From the NCBI GenBank assembly GCA_963821735.1, contig CAWGFK010000070.1, positions 868,001 through 932,000 on the forward strand: DNA of 64,000 nucleotides, read 5' to 3'. This DNA comes from Laspinema sp963821735. GTDB lineage: Bacteria > Cyanobacteriota > Cyanobacteriia > Cyanobacteriales > Laspinemataceae. This document shows positions 1-8,927 of the stretch, piece by piece. The notes below the pieces were generated by a model, which was not told where the DNA came from, did no database searches, and saw only the letters and a program-made list of their open reading frames with translations. The position numbers and the translations under genes were made by a program. Every line of letters begins with the position of its first letter. Within the stretch, counting starts at the first letter, position 1.

Positions 1-747
1 CATTGGGGGTACTGGGAAGACCCCAGCAGCGCCGATGGTTCCATTCCTGACTTTGCCAACGCTGCCGAACAACTATCCCGGCGGGTTTGCGATGCGGGAA
101 AAATCACCGACGGATTGAAAATTCTCGATTGTGGTTGTGGATTTGGCGGCACGATCGCCAGTCTCAACGAACGGTTTTCTAACTTAGAGCTTGTGGGAGT
201 CAATATCGACGAACGCCAACTCGAACGAGCGCGATCGCAAGTCCATCCCCTCAACCAAAATGCCATCTCCTTCGTCTGTGCCGATGCCTGCAAATTGCCC
301 TTTGAAGACAACTCCTTTGATGTCGTCCTCGCCGTCGAATGTATCTTTCATTTTCCCAGTCGGGAGACCTTTTTTAAAGAAGCACACCGAGTGTTAAAAC
401 CCGGGGGATATCTCGCCATCTGCGATTTTGTCCCCCTAAAATTTAGCATTCCCTTCACCCGCTTAATCGGTCAATTTTTGACCTCTTCAGTCTATAATAC
501 CTACGGCTCAATGAAGAGCGATTTTTCCTTATCAACCTATCGAAACCTCGCCAAAAATACCGGATTTATCACACGCATAGAAGAGGATATTACCCGCAAT
601 ACCTTACCGACTTATCCCCTAGTCCGCCGACTATTTCGCGAGAATGGAGCAGCGGAAACCGAAAAAATTACCGCCGGTGCCGAGTGGCTCAGTAAAATAG
701 GAATTACCCGCTATTTAATTCTTTCTTTTGAGGCAATTGACCCCTAA
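1..747 (+). CDS. SAM-dependent class I methyltransferase, 5' end cut by window edge
   Basis: The reading frame is open from base 1, so the start lies upstream of the window; the in-window TTG at 115 is internal. The SAM-binding glycine motif DCGCGFGG lies just after residue 40 of the visible part. It is followed by an acidic residue after the second strand (GVNIDERQ) and by the family motifs FVCADACKLPFEDNSFDVV and HRVLKPGGYL, typical of the UbiE/methyltransferase type 11 group. The protein should transfer a methyl group from SAM to a small molecule or lipid; the substrate cannot be told from sequence. Its stop overlaps the TTG start of the ferredoxin-like gene by 11 bases, which suggests co-transcription. 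Confidence 0.85.
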   Translation, partial: HWGYWEDPSSADGSIPDFANAAEQLSRRVCDAGKITDGLKILDCGCGFGGTIASLNERFSNLELVGVNIDERQLERARSQVHPLNQNAISFVCADACKLPFEDNSFDVVLAVECIFHFPSRETFFKEAHRVLKPGGYLAICDFVPLKFSIPFTRLIGQFLTSSVYNTYGSMKSDFSLSTYRNLAKNTGFITRIEEDITRNTLPTYPLVRRLFRENGAAETEKITAGAEWLSKIGITRYLILSFEAIDP

Positions 748-1019
748 ACGAGTTCTCATCTGTACAAATCGCACCTGTAGAAAACAAGGTTCCCAAAAAG
801 TTCTTCGCCGCCTTTCAATCCTTACCCGTTGCTGATGTTACCGTTGAAAGTAGTAGCTGCTTAGGACAATGTGGAAATGGTCCAATGGTGCTGATCCTTC
901 CTGACGAAATCTGGTATTCCCAGATGCAACCTGGTGAAGTGAAAACCGTAGTCGAGAGACATCTCCAAGGCGGCATTCCCGTTAAGGGAATGCTATACCC
1001 TAAGTTTCATCCTAAGTAA
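737..1019 (+). pseudogene. (2Fe-2S) ferredoxin domain protein, frameshifted
   Basis: Two frames join to one thioredoxin-like [2Fe-2S] ferredoxin of about 93 residues. The first, from TTG 737, reads MTPKRVLICTNRTCRKQGSQ. The second continues with AAFQSLPVADVTVES, then SSSCLGQCGNGPMVLILP and the closing WYSQMQPGEV region. Together they hold the CX4C and CLGQCGNGP cysteine motifs of the NuoE-like ferredoxin family. Removing one base near 803-806 restores an uninterrupted frame. The gene at 38182-38499 is an intact paralogue and aligns over the whole length. As read, translation stops after about 30 codons. A sequencing error or a recent lesion are both possible; the second half shows no other damage. 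Confidence 0.75.
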
Positions 1020-1093
1020 GGGAAAAATACTGATTTGTCATGTGTTATTTGTCATTTGTGATTAATCCCGATCGCCTCTCAGCCACCTACCAA

Positions 1094-1158
1094 AGAAACC
1101 GGGTTTCTATGAACCCTTGAATTGGGTGACAGAGATGTTTGGAAGAAACCCGGTTTCT
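1094..1158. repeat. Inverted pair of a 15-bp dispersed repeat
   Basis: AGAAACCGGGTTTCT at 1094-1108 and its exact reverse complement at 1144-1158 form a 15-bp inverted repeat around a 35-base loop. A third copy lies at 5762-5776. Each copy is itself nearly palindromic. The pair sits between the ferredoxin-like pseudogene and the 3' end of the vapC remnant, where it could fold into a hairpin in transcripts from either side. Confidence 0.75.
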
Positions 1159-1167
1159 CGGATTTTT

Positions 1168-1587
1168 CTAACCATCAACAACTACCAAATCGACCCCACA
1201 GCGATTTGCGGCTTCTGCCAAGCGGCGATCAAATGTTGCTAATGGCAATTTTAATCGGATAGCTAACTCTAAATAGGCTGCATCACAAGCTGCTAAACCT
1301 TCTTTTCTTCCTAGAGGAAATGTTAAAGAGAACGCCTCGCTATCCATTGGTTAGTCAACGTGAATTAACAAATATTATAACCAAGCGATCGCTCATTGTG
1401 ATTGCTCCTGAGTCATCCGGTTGCGTCGTTCTGCCACCAGTAGAGTATTCGCGACTTCTAGGGACCAAATTGCCGGTACATACGCCTCACAATCCGGCAT
1501 CAGGGCCAGTACAGCATTGGCATAATCGTTATTTTCATCGACTAAGCACCAACTAATTGCGACGGAACAATCTAATACAAATTGCAT
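1168..1587 (-). pseudogene. VapC-type PIN-domain toxin, three in-frame nonsense codons
   Basis: The frame from ATG 1587 to TAG 1168-1170 is 140 codons, normal for a VapC ribonuclease. The N-terminal part reads MQFVLDCSVAISWCL and WSLEVANTLL; the C-terminal part reads GLAACDAAYLELAIRL and LPLATFDRRLAEAA. The four acidic residues of a PIN active site are therefore all still encoded. Between the halves are three stops in the same frame: TGA 1393-1395, TAA 1375-1377 and TAA 1351-1353. The residues around them still align with PIN proteins, so no frameshift is needed. As written the toxin would be cut at 64 residues and lose the third and fourth acidic residues, so it should be inactive. Its start overlaps the antitoxin stop (TAATG), the usual coupling in such pairs. 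Confidence 0.75.
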
Positions 1588-1859
1588 TAAAATCTCCGCC
1601 ATTCCTCAATCATTTCTCGAATAGAAGTTGAGGGAAGTACCACTTCTTGCTGCAATTTTTGCATTTGATCAATGGATTTTTCAATTGATTCTTTAGTAGT
1701 CAACTTGCCCCAGGCATTATATTTGGGTTTAGTTTCTTCAGACAATAACGGTTGTACTACTAAGACGAATTCAACCGCAGTATCTTTAAAATTAGCTGGC
1801 ATCTAAATTTTTATAATTCCATCGGTTCCTACATGAGACTTTAGCTTAATTGTTTCCAT
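1587..1859 (-). pseudogene. VapB-like antitoxin with in-frame amber codon
   Basis: From ATG 1859, preceded by GGAG, the frame reads METIKLKSHVGTDGIIKI, then TAG at 1803-1805, then at once ATG 1802 and MPANFKDTAVEFVLVVQPL. Cyanobacterial antitoxins of this type read straight through this junction, so the amber codon looks like a nonsense mutation, probably of CAG. Restart at ATG 1802 would give a 71-residue protein that lacks the first beta strands of the DNA-binding fold but keeps the helical toxin-binding tail (IREMIEEWRRF). The gene precedes vapC and overlaps it by one base. Confidence 0.7.
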
Positions 1860-2023
1860 CTATTTTTCTCCGGAAAACCCTATCTTATTTTACTTATGGC
1901 TACTTGGATAGCTATTTCCCTGACTTGCCACCGAAAACCACAATGCACAATTGTTCTGGACCTAAACTCCACAGGTATTGTTGGTCCTCAGTCTTCAAAA
2001 ATCCCAGGGACCAACAACCACCC

Positions 2024-3085
2024 CTACCCCAAATATCCTCGCGTGACAAAGGGGATATCCACAACCTCTCCAGTTGTTTCACCCACTTGCACCTGCAACC
2101 CTGCACCTCCTGCCTTCGTGCGAATATAGGCTAACCCAAAAGGACCTTCCGGACTGTCGGTGTAACTGGTGAGGGTCCCAACTTTCTCCTCCCCCATCGT
2201 CACCACTGTTCCAGGGGATGCGGGTGCGTTGAGTTTGACCCCCCAAAGTTGGACTTTGACGCCTTTGTAGGTATTCAACCGGGCGATGGTTTCTTGTCCG
2301 ATGTAGCAACCTTTATCAAACGAGATATTGTGCCATAATCCCGCTTCTAAGGGGTTGTAATCCTCCGTCAGTTCGCAGTCGGGTGCAGGACGTCCTTGCT
2401 GAATTCGCAGTTGTTCCCACCCCTGGGTTCCCAAGGGAACGGCACCGCCATCAGTGAGGGTTTTCCAGAGGAATGCGGCATCATTGCGATCGCAAATCAG
2501 GGTATAACCGGGTAGGGCCAATCCACTCCCTACGGCAACTCGCACCTGAATCTCGCCCAGGGTCAGGAGTTGATGACTGGCATGGGGCCAGTCGCCTGCC
2601 ACGCCCCAGGGGGCTAACAGGGCCAAACTTCCGGGACCGATTAAACTAAACGTCGCCATCGAGTCGGTGATATTTTGCAACTCCACGCGATCGGCAGGGA
2701 ACAGATAGCGATCGAGCCATTCCATGATTCTCTGACGCCGACTCGGAGAGACTAGCAACAGAGTGGTATCCTCCGTCATATAAGCCGTTGCCAAATCGAT
2801 CGTCCTTGCGGTAGAGGTGACAAAAACCGTATCGCACCCTTGTCCCGGTGGGAGTTTTTGGAACTCATTTGTGCTTTGGTTATGTAAAAAGCGTAGGCGA
2901 TCGCCACCGCTGACTTGAATCAGCCCCCAATCCGAGCGATCGCATAATGCCACCGCCTGATATGCCGAGGCGATCGCCCCTGGGTCATTCCCATAACTCA
3001 CCGGCACCTGAATTTCCGAGTCCGAATCCGCAAAGACTGCGCCACTCGCTGCCTGAAGCTTCCGCAATTCCTGAGTCATAGCCAT
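2024..3085 (-). CDS. ygfZ: tRNA-modifying / folate-binding protein YgfZ
   Basis: This 353-residue protein belongs to the GcvT-like YgfZ family, which binds folate and assists iron-sulfur enzymes such as MiaB. The signature KGCYIGQE, with the conserved cysteine, is present about two thirds along, followed by the RLNTYKGVKVQLWGV strand and a C-terminal beta-barrel domain (GTVVTMGEEKVGTLTSY). Length is usual for cyanobacterial members. It is transcribed alone on the minus strand. A hairpin of 10-base arms (1978-1987 with 2008-2017) lies just past its stop but has no T-run, so it is only a possible terminator. The second ATG (3079) is an alternative start. Confidence 0.9.
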   Translation of the reverse strand: MAMTQELRKLQAASGAVFADSDSEIQVPVSYGNDPGAIASAYQAVALCDRSDWGLIQVSGGDRLRFLHNQSTNEFQKLPPGQGCDTVFVTSTARTIDLATAYMTEDTTLLLVSPSRRQRIMEWLDRYLFPADRVELQNITDSMATFSLIGPGSLALLAPWGVAGDWPHASHQLLTLGEIQVRVAVGSGLALPGYTLICDRNDAAFLWKTLTDGGAVPLGTQGWEQLRIQQGRPAPDCELTEDYNPLEAGLWHNISFDKGCYIGQETIARLNTYKGVKVQLWGVKLNAPASPGTVVTMGEEKVGTLTSYTDSPEGPFGLAYIRTKAGGAGLQVQVGETTGEVVDIPFVTRGYLG

Positions 3086-3141
3086 CCCTGGTTTTCTTGT
3101 ACATTACCTGTTCTTATGCGATCAGACAGCATCCGACCTTG

Positions 3142-3526
3142 TTACAGCTTGGGCAAATTGGCAAAAATGTCCTCAACCAACTGCTTTGCTTTCTCATCCA
3201 GTCGATTCCAATCTACTTCCCCCTCCTCATCAATCAAACTGCTATCAATTTCCACATCACGGCTTTCCGTGGCTGCATGAGTAGGGATATAATTTTGAAA
3301 ACAAATTTCAAAGCACAATTCCCAGACATTAAACTTGTGTTCCGCTTCTCCCCGTTTTAAACAGAGGAGGTAGCCAGGGAAAGGGCGTTTGCACATCTTC
3401 GTAAGTGCCTTCCCAACTGGAATCTTCGAGTTGTTTGCGAATATTATCTAGGACGCGAATCAAAGCCGGTTGCATTAGGATTTCGGCTTGCTGCCATGCC
3501 AAAGTATTTTTAAATTTAGGCTTCAT
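3142..3526 (-). pseudogene. Conserved cyanobacterial hypothetical protein, frameshifted
   Basis: Two overlapping minus-strand frames form one protein of about 128 residues. The first runs MKPKFKNTLAWQQAEILMQP to TYEDVQTPFP; the second continues GYLLCLKRGEAEHKFNVWEL and ends WNRLDEKAKQLVEDIFANLP. One surplus base, best placed in the C-run near 3375-3380, separates them. The acidic C-terminal half and the tryptophan-rich centre resemble a small protein of unknown function common in cyanobacteria; I cannot assign a role. Without the extra base the frame is intact. Confidence 0.6.
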
Positions 3527-3693
3527 TGTTTATCAAAAACTCATCGGTTCAGTTCCCGAAAAAGCGGCTCTAAATTGATTTAATATATTGCAGAATATCT
3601 GCTAGGAAAATCAGGAAAGCTCAGGTAATTTAATGGCAGGGAGTCCCAGAGATCTCCGGCATCTGCCGGATTGACTTCAACTCTACCCAAAGA

Positions 3694-3745
3694 AGCCCGC
3701 TTATGCGGGCTAAATCATGAAAAGACGCAGGCTCATACCTGCGTT
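3694..3745. repeat. Two adjacent GC-rich hairpins, dispersed repeat fragment
   Basis: AGCCCGCTTATGCGGGCT (3694-3711) is an inverted repeat matching the core of the dispersed repeat seen at 46692, 52673, 56525 and 59438. It is followed by a second hairpin with arms ACGCAGG/CCTGCGT (3725-3731 and 3738-3744). They lie 46-97 bases past the prs stop and may end its transcript, though neither has a long T-run. Confidence 0.6.
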
Positions 3746-3790
3746 AACACTTATGCAGTTGGTTTCACCGGGGAGTCCATCCCCTATAAC

Positions 3791-4791
3791 TTAGCGGAAC
3801 ATACTGCTAACGGAACTATCTTCATGAATCCGCCAAATTGTTTCACCCAATAAATTGGCAACCGAAAGGATGGTCAACTGTTTAAAGCGTTTATCCTCGG
3901 GTACCGGAATTGTATTCGTGATGATTACCTCTTCAAACACCCCTGTAGAAAGGCGCTCAACTGCCGGAGGAGAAAAAACTGCATGAGTTGCACAGGCATA
4001 AACCTGTCTGGCTCCTTCTTTCCGGAGTAAGCGAGCCCCCTCGCAGATCGTGCCAGCAGTATCGATCATGTCATCGACCAGCACTGCCGTCTTGCCCTCT
4101 ACATCACCAATCAAATTCATTACTTCGGCCACATTATGAGCTTGCCGACGTTTATCGATAATCGCCAAAGGCGCATCGTTTAACTTTTTGGCAAATGCTT
4201 GGCTCTCGCCACGCCTCCCACGTCTGGGGAGACTACCACAATGTCAGAGAGTTGTTTACTAACGAGGTAATCCAACACGACAGGCGAGGCATAAACATGG
4301 TCTAAGGGGATATCGAAATAACCCTGAATTTGGTCTGAGTGCAAATCCATTGCCAAAATCCGACTTGCACCGGCTTGGGTAATTAAATTTGCTACCAGTT
4401 TGGCGGTAATGGACTCTCGTCCCGCTGTTTTGCGATCGGCCCTAGCATAGCCATAGTAGGGAATTACGGCGGTAATTTGCCTTGCCGAGGCTCGTCGGCA
4501 GGCATCGATCATAATCAGCAATTCCATCAGGTGGTCATTCACCGGATAACAAGAGGGTTGAATCAGGTAAACGTCACATCCCCGGATTGACTCCTGAATT
4601 TGGATGTAAAGTTCACCATCAGCAAACCGCTTCCGGACCATTGGTCCCAAATCTATTCCCAAGTAGCGAGCCACTTCCTGAGACAGAGGGACGTTAGCAG
4701 AACCTGAAAACAGTCGCAGACGGCTATGGTCAGCAAAGGTAGCCAGAGATGGCTGGAGGGTTAAAGTAGCAGAACGGATCACGGCAGGCAC
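3791..4791 (-). pseudogene. prs: Ribose-phosphate pyrophosphokinase (PRPP synthase), single-base frameshift
   Basis: PRPP synthase makes 5-phosphoribosyl diphosphate from ribose 5-phosphate and ATP for nucleotide, histidine, tryptophan and NAD synthesis. Frame 1 (4791-4180) holds the N-terminal half, with RKRFADGELYIQIQESIRG, the PYYGYARADRK loop and DLHSDQIQGYFDIP. Frame 2 (from about 4206) holds LNDAPLAIIDKRR and the PRPP-binding loop VLVDDMIDTAGTI. They meet at VARA/QAFAKKL, where one base (probably C in GCCCAA) is missing near 4200-4206. The joined protein has about 333 residues, the expected length. As this enzyme is normally essential, a sequence error is the likeliest explanation; a second copy elsewhere cannot be excluded. 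Confidence 0.9.
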
Positions 4792-5266
4792 TTCATCGGA
4801 CGTTCATTGGTTCAAATTTTATCACCTCAATCGGAAATTTTCGTCATTATTTTCTCGGATCTCTATCCAAAGCAATATAGAAATTCGGGGGGAAATTAAA
4901 TGAATCAATTGGGCGAAAGGGAAACAGATGACCCTCTAATCTATGCACCATCAGGTTTGTGGGGCTATATTTACCTAAATATTGATTAACTTAGATCTCA
5001 GGGAAACCGGCGTAACGCCCCCACCCCCAACCCACTCCTTAATCCTAGCCTCAATTCCTGGGCTACCTTTTGGCCACAGCTAGATCCATTGAGGGAATAG
5101 CACGGTTTTTTCTGGAGAAACTTCCCAAGCCTTCTGAGATATCCCCCGAATCATTGCCGACTCCCCTAGGTTGCGGCTAGGCTGGAAGGAGGCTGGCTTC
5201 CTCCGTTGCCTCCCTGACTCGATTTTCCCAAATTAACGGTTAATTATGAAAAAAAAGTGAGGCGTT
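4792..5266. other. Intergenic region between prs and the YqeY gene
   Basis: No coding frame of weight and no tRNA, tmRNA or RNase P signature was found in these 475 bases. The prs promoter and the promoter of the downstream gene must lie here. The stretch 5160-5215 is GC-rich with short inverted segments (for example GGCTGGAAGGAGGCTGGC) and could be structured RNA, but it matches no family I can name. Confidence 0.5.
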
Positions 5267-5725
5267 ATGAGCTTAAAGGAACGAATTGACCAAGACATCA
5301 AGTCGGCAATGAAATCTAAGGATAAAATTCGTCTGGAAACAGTACGCAGTATCAAAAAATTGATTCTGGAAAAGGAAGTAAGCGTCAGACCTTTGGGCCA
5401 GAATACTTTAACGGAAGAACAAGAACTAGAGATTCTCTCCAGACTCGCCAAGCAACGCAAAGAGTCCATTGAGCAATATCAGCAAGGGGGTCGAGAGGAA
5501 CTCGCGGCACAAGAGGCCCAAGAATTGGCAATTCTGGAAGAATATCTGCCCCAGCCGCTGTCTGATCAAGAAGTGAGTACAGTGATTGATCAAATTGTGG
5601 CTGAAGTGGGTGCTACCTCTCTCAAAGATATGGGCAAGGTGATGGGTCCAGCGATGGAACAGCTCAAAGGCAAGGCCGAAGGCAAAAAAGTTCAAGAAAT
5701 GGTCAAAGCCAAGCTTTCAGGCTAG
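5267..5725 (+). CDS. GatB/YqeY domain-containing protein
   Basis: The 152-residue product fits the YqeY family in length and pattern: an N-terminal MSLKERIDQDIKSAMKSKD helix, the RLETVRSIKKLILEKEV segment and a C-terminal three-helix bundle (TSLKDMGKVMGPAMEQLKGK) like the tail domain of GatB, the amidotransferase subunit that binds tRNA. Family members are thought to have a tRNA-linked role, but the reaction is not established. ATG 5267 follows GTGAGG at a suitable distance. The gene stands alone; a copy of the AGAAACCGGGTTTCT repeat follows it. Confidence 0.85.
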   Translation: MSLKERIDQDIKSAMKSKDKIRLETVRSIKKLILEKEVSVRPLGQNTLTEEQELEILSRLAKQRKESIEQYQQGGREELAAQEAQELAILEEYLPQPLSDQEVSTVIDQIVAEVGATSLKDMGKVMGPAMEQLKGKAEGKKVQEMVKAKLSG

Positions 5726-5761
5726 TCCTAGAATTTCGTGACCGTTTCAATCGGTCGGACA

Positions 5762-5776
5762 AGAAACCGGGTTTCT
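5762..5776. repeat. Third copy of AGAAACCGGGTTTCT
   Basis: This is identical to the copy at 1094-1108. It lies 37 bases after the stop of the YqeY-like gene. The remaining bases up to 6010 hold no convincing gene. Confidence 0.7.
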
Positions 5777-6010
5777 GGCCCTGATGGGTTGTCAGGTTGA
5801 CAGGATGAAATGAAGCGATGAACCCCCTTGTCTGCTCATGACTGTAGTCTCATTCGAGGAGCAAGCTTGATATCCCTGCGAACCCCAAAAACCCTAGGCC
5901 GGTCCTTTATTTGATTGAGGCATGATTGAGGCATTGATGAGCCTCGTAGATGAGGGTCGTAAATTTTAGCCGGATTTGACCTATATCCAGTTTTAAAATG
6001 GGAGTTTTTG

Positions 6011-6487
6011 ATGAACCTAACTGACAAAATCCAGCCGATTACTCGTGCAGCGATTTGGATTGCCCGTTACACAGGAGTTGGAGTTACCCTGGCGATCGCC
6101 AGTTGTTTAGGAGCCTCCCCCAACTTCGGCCAAAACCCTAATCCCCCTCAAGCTCAATCCCAGCAGTGGCGTCGAATGACCGATTCAGAAGTCTCGCAAC
6201 AGTGGGAAAATATTCTCAACTCTCCCTTGGGAGTTGCCGCCCTCAATCAGCTTGCTCTAGAAGGCTTTATCAGTTTCCAGTGTTCCAAAACCTTCTATAT
6301 CAACGAAGAGTTTGGCGGTTTTCAAACTTTACTGCGCGTCCAATGTCCCACACCACGCGGTCTTTCTGCTGCCCTGGCTTATGACGAAATGCGCGTCATC
6401 TTCAATCGCTTTGAAATGAGTATCGATAATTTTGAGATTCAGCGGGTTTCGGAGGAACGTCCTCCTGAAATAACTTTGCCAGAATAG
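6011..6487 (+). CDS. Hypothetical exported protein
   Basis: I do not recognise a named family. ATG 6011 has GGAG six bases upstream and gives 158 residues. The N-terminus has a positively charged start, a hydrophobic stretch (AAIWIARYTGVGVTLAIASC) and a following proline- and glutamine-rich segment. This suggests a signal peptide, possibly a lipoprotein with its cysteine in IASC. The mature part (WENILNSPLGVAALNQLALEG, FQTLLRVQCPTPRGLSAALAYDE) is soluble and carries two more cysteines. It is followed by a kinase gene about 280 bases on; no shared operon is evident. Confidence 0.65.
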   Translation: MNLTDKIQPITRAAIWIARYTGVGVTLAIASCLGASPNFGQNPNPPQAQSQQWRRMTDSEVSQQWENILNSPLGVAALNQLALEGFISFQCSKTFYINEEFGGFQTLLRVQCPTPRGLSAALAYDEMRVIFNRFEMSIDNFEIQRVSEERPPEITLPE

Positions 6488-6769
6488 AAGGAGGAAACTC
6501 CCGATCGCTAGGGGGCAAATAGGGGACTCAGGAGGGGCCGGCAGAAGTTCCCTTTACAGCCAACCGGAACAGACTGAATAAAACACTCACGACGAATTCC
6601 TTCCTGTCCTTCCCCTTTTGAGTTAGGGATTATAGATCATCCGGGTTGGCCCGATCGCGCTTTGTCCCTGCTGATATCTTGAATGGCGATCCCAGCGATC
6701 GCCATTAAGTCGGTTAAACCCTATCGAAGAAACCTCAATCCCTCTGATTTAAACGAGAACTTAACTTGT

Positions 6770-8905
6770 ATGCAAACCGCAATTTTTAGTGGAACAATCT
6801 TACAAAACCGATATCATATACTCAGTCTTTTAGGTCAGGGAGGGTTTGGCCGCACCTATCTCGCCGAAGATCAAGGACGGTTTAATGAACGCTGCGCCCT
6901 CAAAGAATTTATTCCCGCCCAAAATGGCAGCCATGCCCAGGTCAAATCCCTGGAATTGTTCCAGCGAGAAGCAGCCATTCTCTATCAAATTCAACACCCT
7001 CAAATTCCTCAGTTTAGAGCCACCTTTGAAGAAGAAGGACGGCTGTTTTTAGTCCAAGATTATGTAGCCGGAAAAACCTATCGCACCCTGCTCGAAGAGT
7101 ATAAATCCGCAGGCAAGCGCTTTTCTGAAACTGAAGTGTTGCAGTTAATGCAGCAACTTTTACCCATCCTGGATTACATCCACAGCCAAGGAATTATTCA
7201 TCGCGATATTTCTCCAGAGAATATCATTCGCCGCGAATCCGACCGCTGGCCCGTCTTGATTGATTTTGGTGTGGTGAAAGAACTCGCTACCCTGATTCAG
7301 TTTCCAGAACAAGGGACTGCCGCCACAACGGTGGGAAAATTAGGCTATGCTCCCAGTGAACAAATGCAAACGGGTCGAGCTTATCCCAGTAGCGATCTCT
7401 ATGCCCTAGCGGTGACTGCTGTGGTCTTGCTCACGGTAAGAGAACCTCAAGACCTATTTGATGATGTCAAGCTGGTCTGGCACTGGGAACGATTTGTCCC
7501 CCATCCGGTACAGCCAGAATTGGTCAGGGTCCTGAATCGGATGTTGAGTTACAAACCGGGCGATCGCTACCAATATGCCAAGGAAGTCCAGCTCGTCCTG
7601 GCCCAACTAACTCCCCAACGCCCGATTCCTCAAGGCAACGATCCCACGGGATCGGAATTGGCTACAATTGCCGTAGGCCGCAACCCCGTGGGTTCTCCAT
7701 CTCTAAACCCCAACTCTCCCCGACCCGGAATCTCTCCGAGTTCTGATTCTTTATTCGACCACCCGATCGCGATCGCCTTGGGAATCTTTGCCATCATTCT
7801 CTTGAGTGGATTAGGGTCTTGGAATGTCGTCCGTTCTTTCTTAAAGCTCGATCGCCCCGATGTCCAGGAGAATCCGGCTCCCTTATTTTCCAATGTTGAA
7901 TCGGACCTGGAACCGGCAACCATTCCACCGCTTCCCTCACCCAATCCGGACTCCACCACAACCCCCTCACCCAATCCCACCTCCACCCCTTCTACTCCGG
8001 CAACATCCTCTAACCCTTTGCCGATTCCTGGCATCCCACGCCCCGGTTCCCAACAACCGGAACCCCCACCCCCAGCAGACCCGATTATTTCTACTATTCC
8101 CCTCAACGTTGACACTGGGGTAACCACGGCAGTAGAAGGCACTGTGGAAGAGAACGAAATTATTAAATACGTCGTTTCAGGAACTGCCGGTGAACTGTTG
8201 AGTGCAAGTCTCGCCAACCGGGGGATTTTAATGAATGTCTGGGGTCCCAACCGGATGGCGCTTGGGGAATCCAGAGGCGTCACTCAATGGACGGGAAGGT
8301 TACAAGAAACCGGAGAATACGAGATCGAGTTATTTAGTTTACCCGGATTCTCCCCGAGTAATTTTGAGCTGCGAATCACTCGGGCGAGTCGGGCATCAAC
8401 CGCCCCCGAATCACCCCCTCCGGGTTTCCTCGGGGATCAGTCCCCGGTTCCGCCAGAACGCTTAGAATCTATCCCCAGTCCCGCCCCGAGTCCAAGTCCT
8501 CCGTCCAGATCGGAACCCACTCCGGCTCCCAGTCCTGGGCCCCAACGGGAACCTACCCCGGATCCTAGGGCGATCCCTGTCCCGACGGCAACCTCGGATC
8601 CGACGCCGGGGATAGACATCCAACGAGTTCAGGTCTCCGAGGGCAGTAGCAGCCAAATGAGTGGACGCACGACGAGCCAACCGAAACGCTATGTGGTGAA
8701 TGTGAACAGAGGCCAGATTCTGAAAGTATCGGTGGTTTCTGGGGCGATCGGTCTGGATATCCGCTATCCCAATGGTCAAATGGTTGAAGATGGTGCGATG
8801 CTGGTGCAATGGCAAGGTCAGGTTTCTGTCCCTGGAGATTATAAAATTGATGTAGCCGCAGGAGCCGGGATCAATTATGAAATTGAGATTAGCGTCAGCG
8901 ACTAG
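6770..8905 (+). CDS. Hanks-type Ser/Thr protein kinase with extracytoplasmic domain
   Basis: With ATG 6770 the protein has 711 residues; ATG 6683 in the same frame would add 29, but relatives usually begin near MQTAIFSGTILQNRYHIL. Kinase motifs: glycine loop GQGGFG (22-27), ATP-binding lysine in CALKEF (45), catalytic IIHRDISPEN (HRD 144-146) and DFG (165-167). A single hydrophobic helix at about 330-353 should cross the membrane. Then comes a long Pro/Ser/Thr-rich linker (TTTPSPNPTSTPSTP), a beta-rich domain at about 445-535, a second Pro-rich linker, and a second beta-rich domain (about 617-711) resembling pre-peptidase C-terminal folds. The layout suggests a receptor kinase; the ligand is unknown. 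Confidence 0.88.
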   Translation: MQTAIFSGTILQNRYHILSLLGQGGFGRTYLAEDQGRFNERCALKEFIPAQNGSHAQVKSLELFQREAAILYQIQHPQIPQFRATFEEEGRLFLVQDYVAGKTYRTLLEEYKSAGKRFSETEVLQLMQQLLPILDYIHSQGIIHRDISPENIIRRESDRWPVLIDFGVVKELATLIQFPEQGTAATTVGKLGYAPSEQMQTGRAYPSSDLYALAVTAVVLLTVREPQDLFDDVKLVWHWERFVPHPVQPELVRVLNRMLSYKPGDRYQYAKEVQLVLAQLTPQRPIPQGNDPTGSELATIAVGRNPVGSPSLNPNSPRPGISPSSDSLFDHPIAIALGIFAIILLSGLGSWNVVRSFLKLDRPDVQENPAPLFSNVESDLEPATIPPLPSPNPDSTTTPSPNPTSTPSTPATSSNPLPIPGIPRPGSQQPEPPPPADPIISTIPLNVDTGVTTAVEGTVEENEIIKYVVSGTAGELLSASLANRGILMNVWGPNRMALGESRGVTQWTGRLQETGEYEIELFSLPGFSPSNFELRITRASRASTAPESPPPGFLGDQSPVPPERLESIPSPAPSPSPPSRSEPTPAPSPGPQREPTPDPRAIPVPTATSDPTPGIDIQRVQVSEGSSSQMSGRTTSQPKRYVVNVNRGQILKVSVVSGAIGLDIRYPNGQMVEDGAMLVQWQGQVSVPGDYKIDVAAGAGINYEIEISVSD

Positions 8906-8927
8906 AACGTAAGCGATTGCCAAACTG

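Noticed and set aside
1850..2134. Plus-strand frames opposite the end of ygfZ
   Set aside because: They overlap the conserved ygfZ coding sequence and the antitoxin leader and show no protein-like pattern.
4980..5230. Structured RNA such as SRP RNA, tmRNA or RNase P RNA
   Set aside because: The conserved sequence blocks of these RNAs are missing; only a loose GGAAGGAGG resemblance was seen.
7630..8619. Long minus-strand frames opposite the kinase linker
   Set aside because: They mirror the Pro/Ser-rich low-complexity coding sequence of the kinase and show no independent features.
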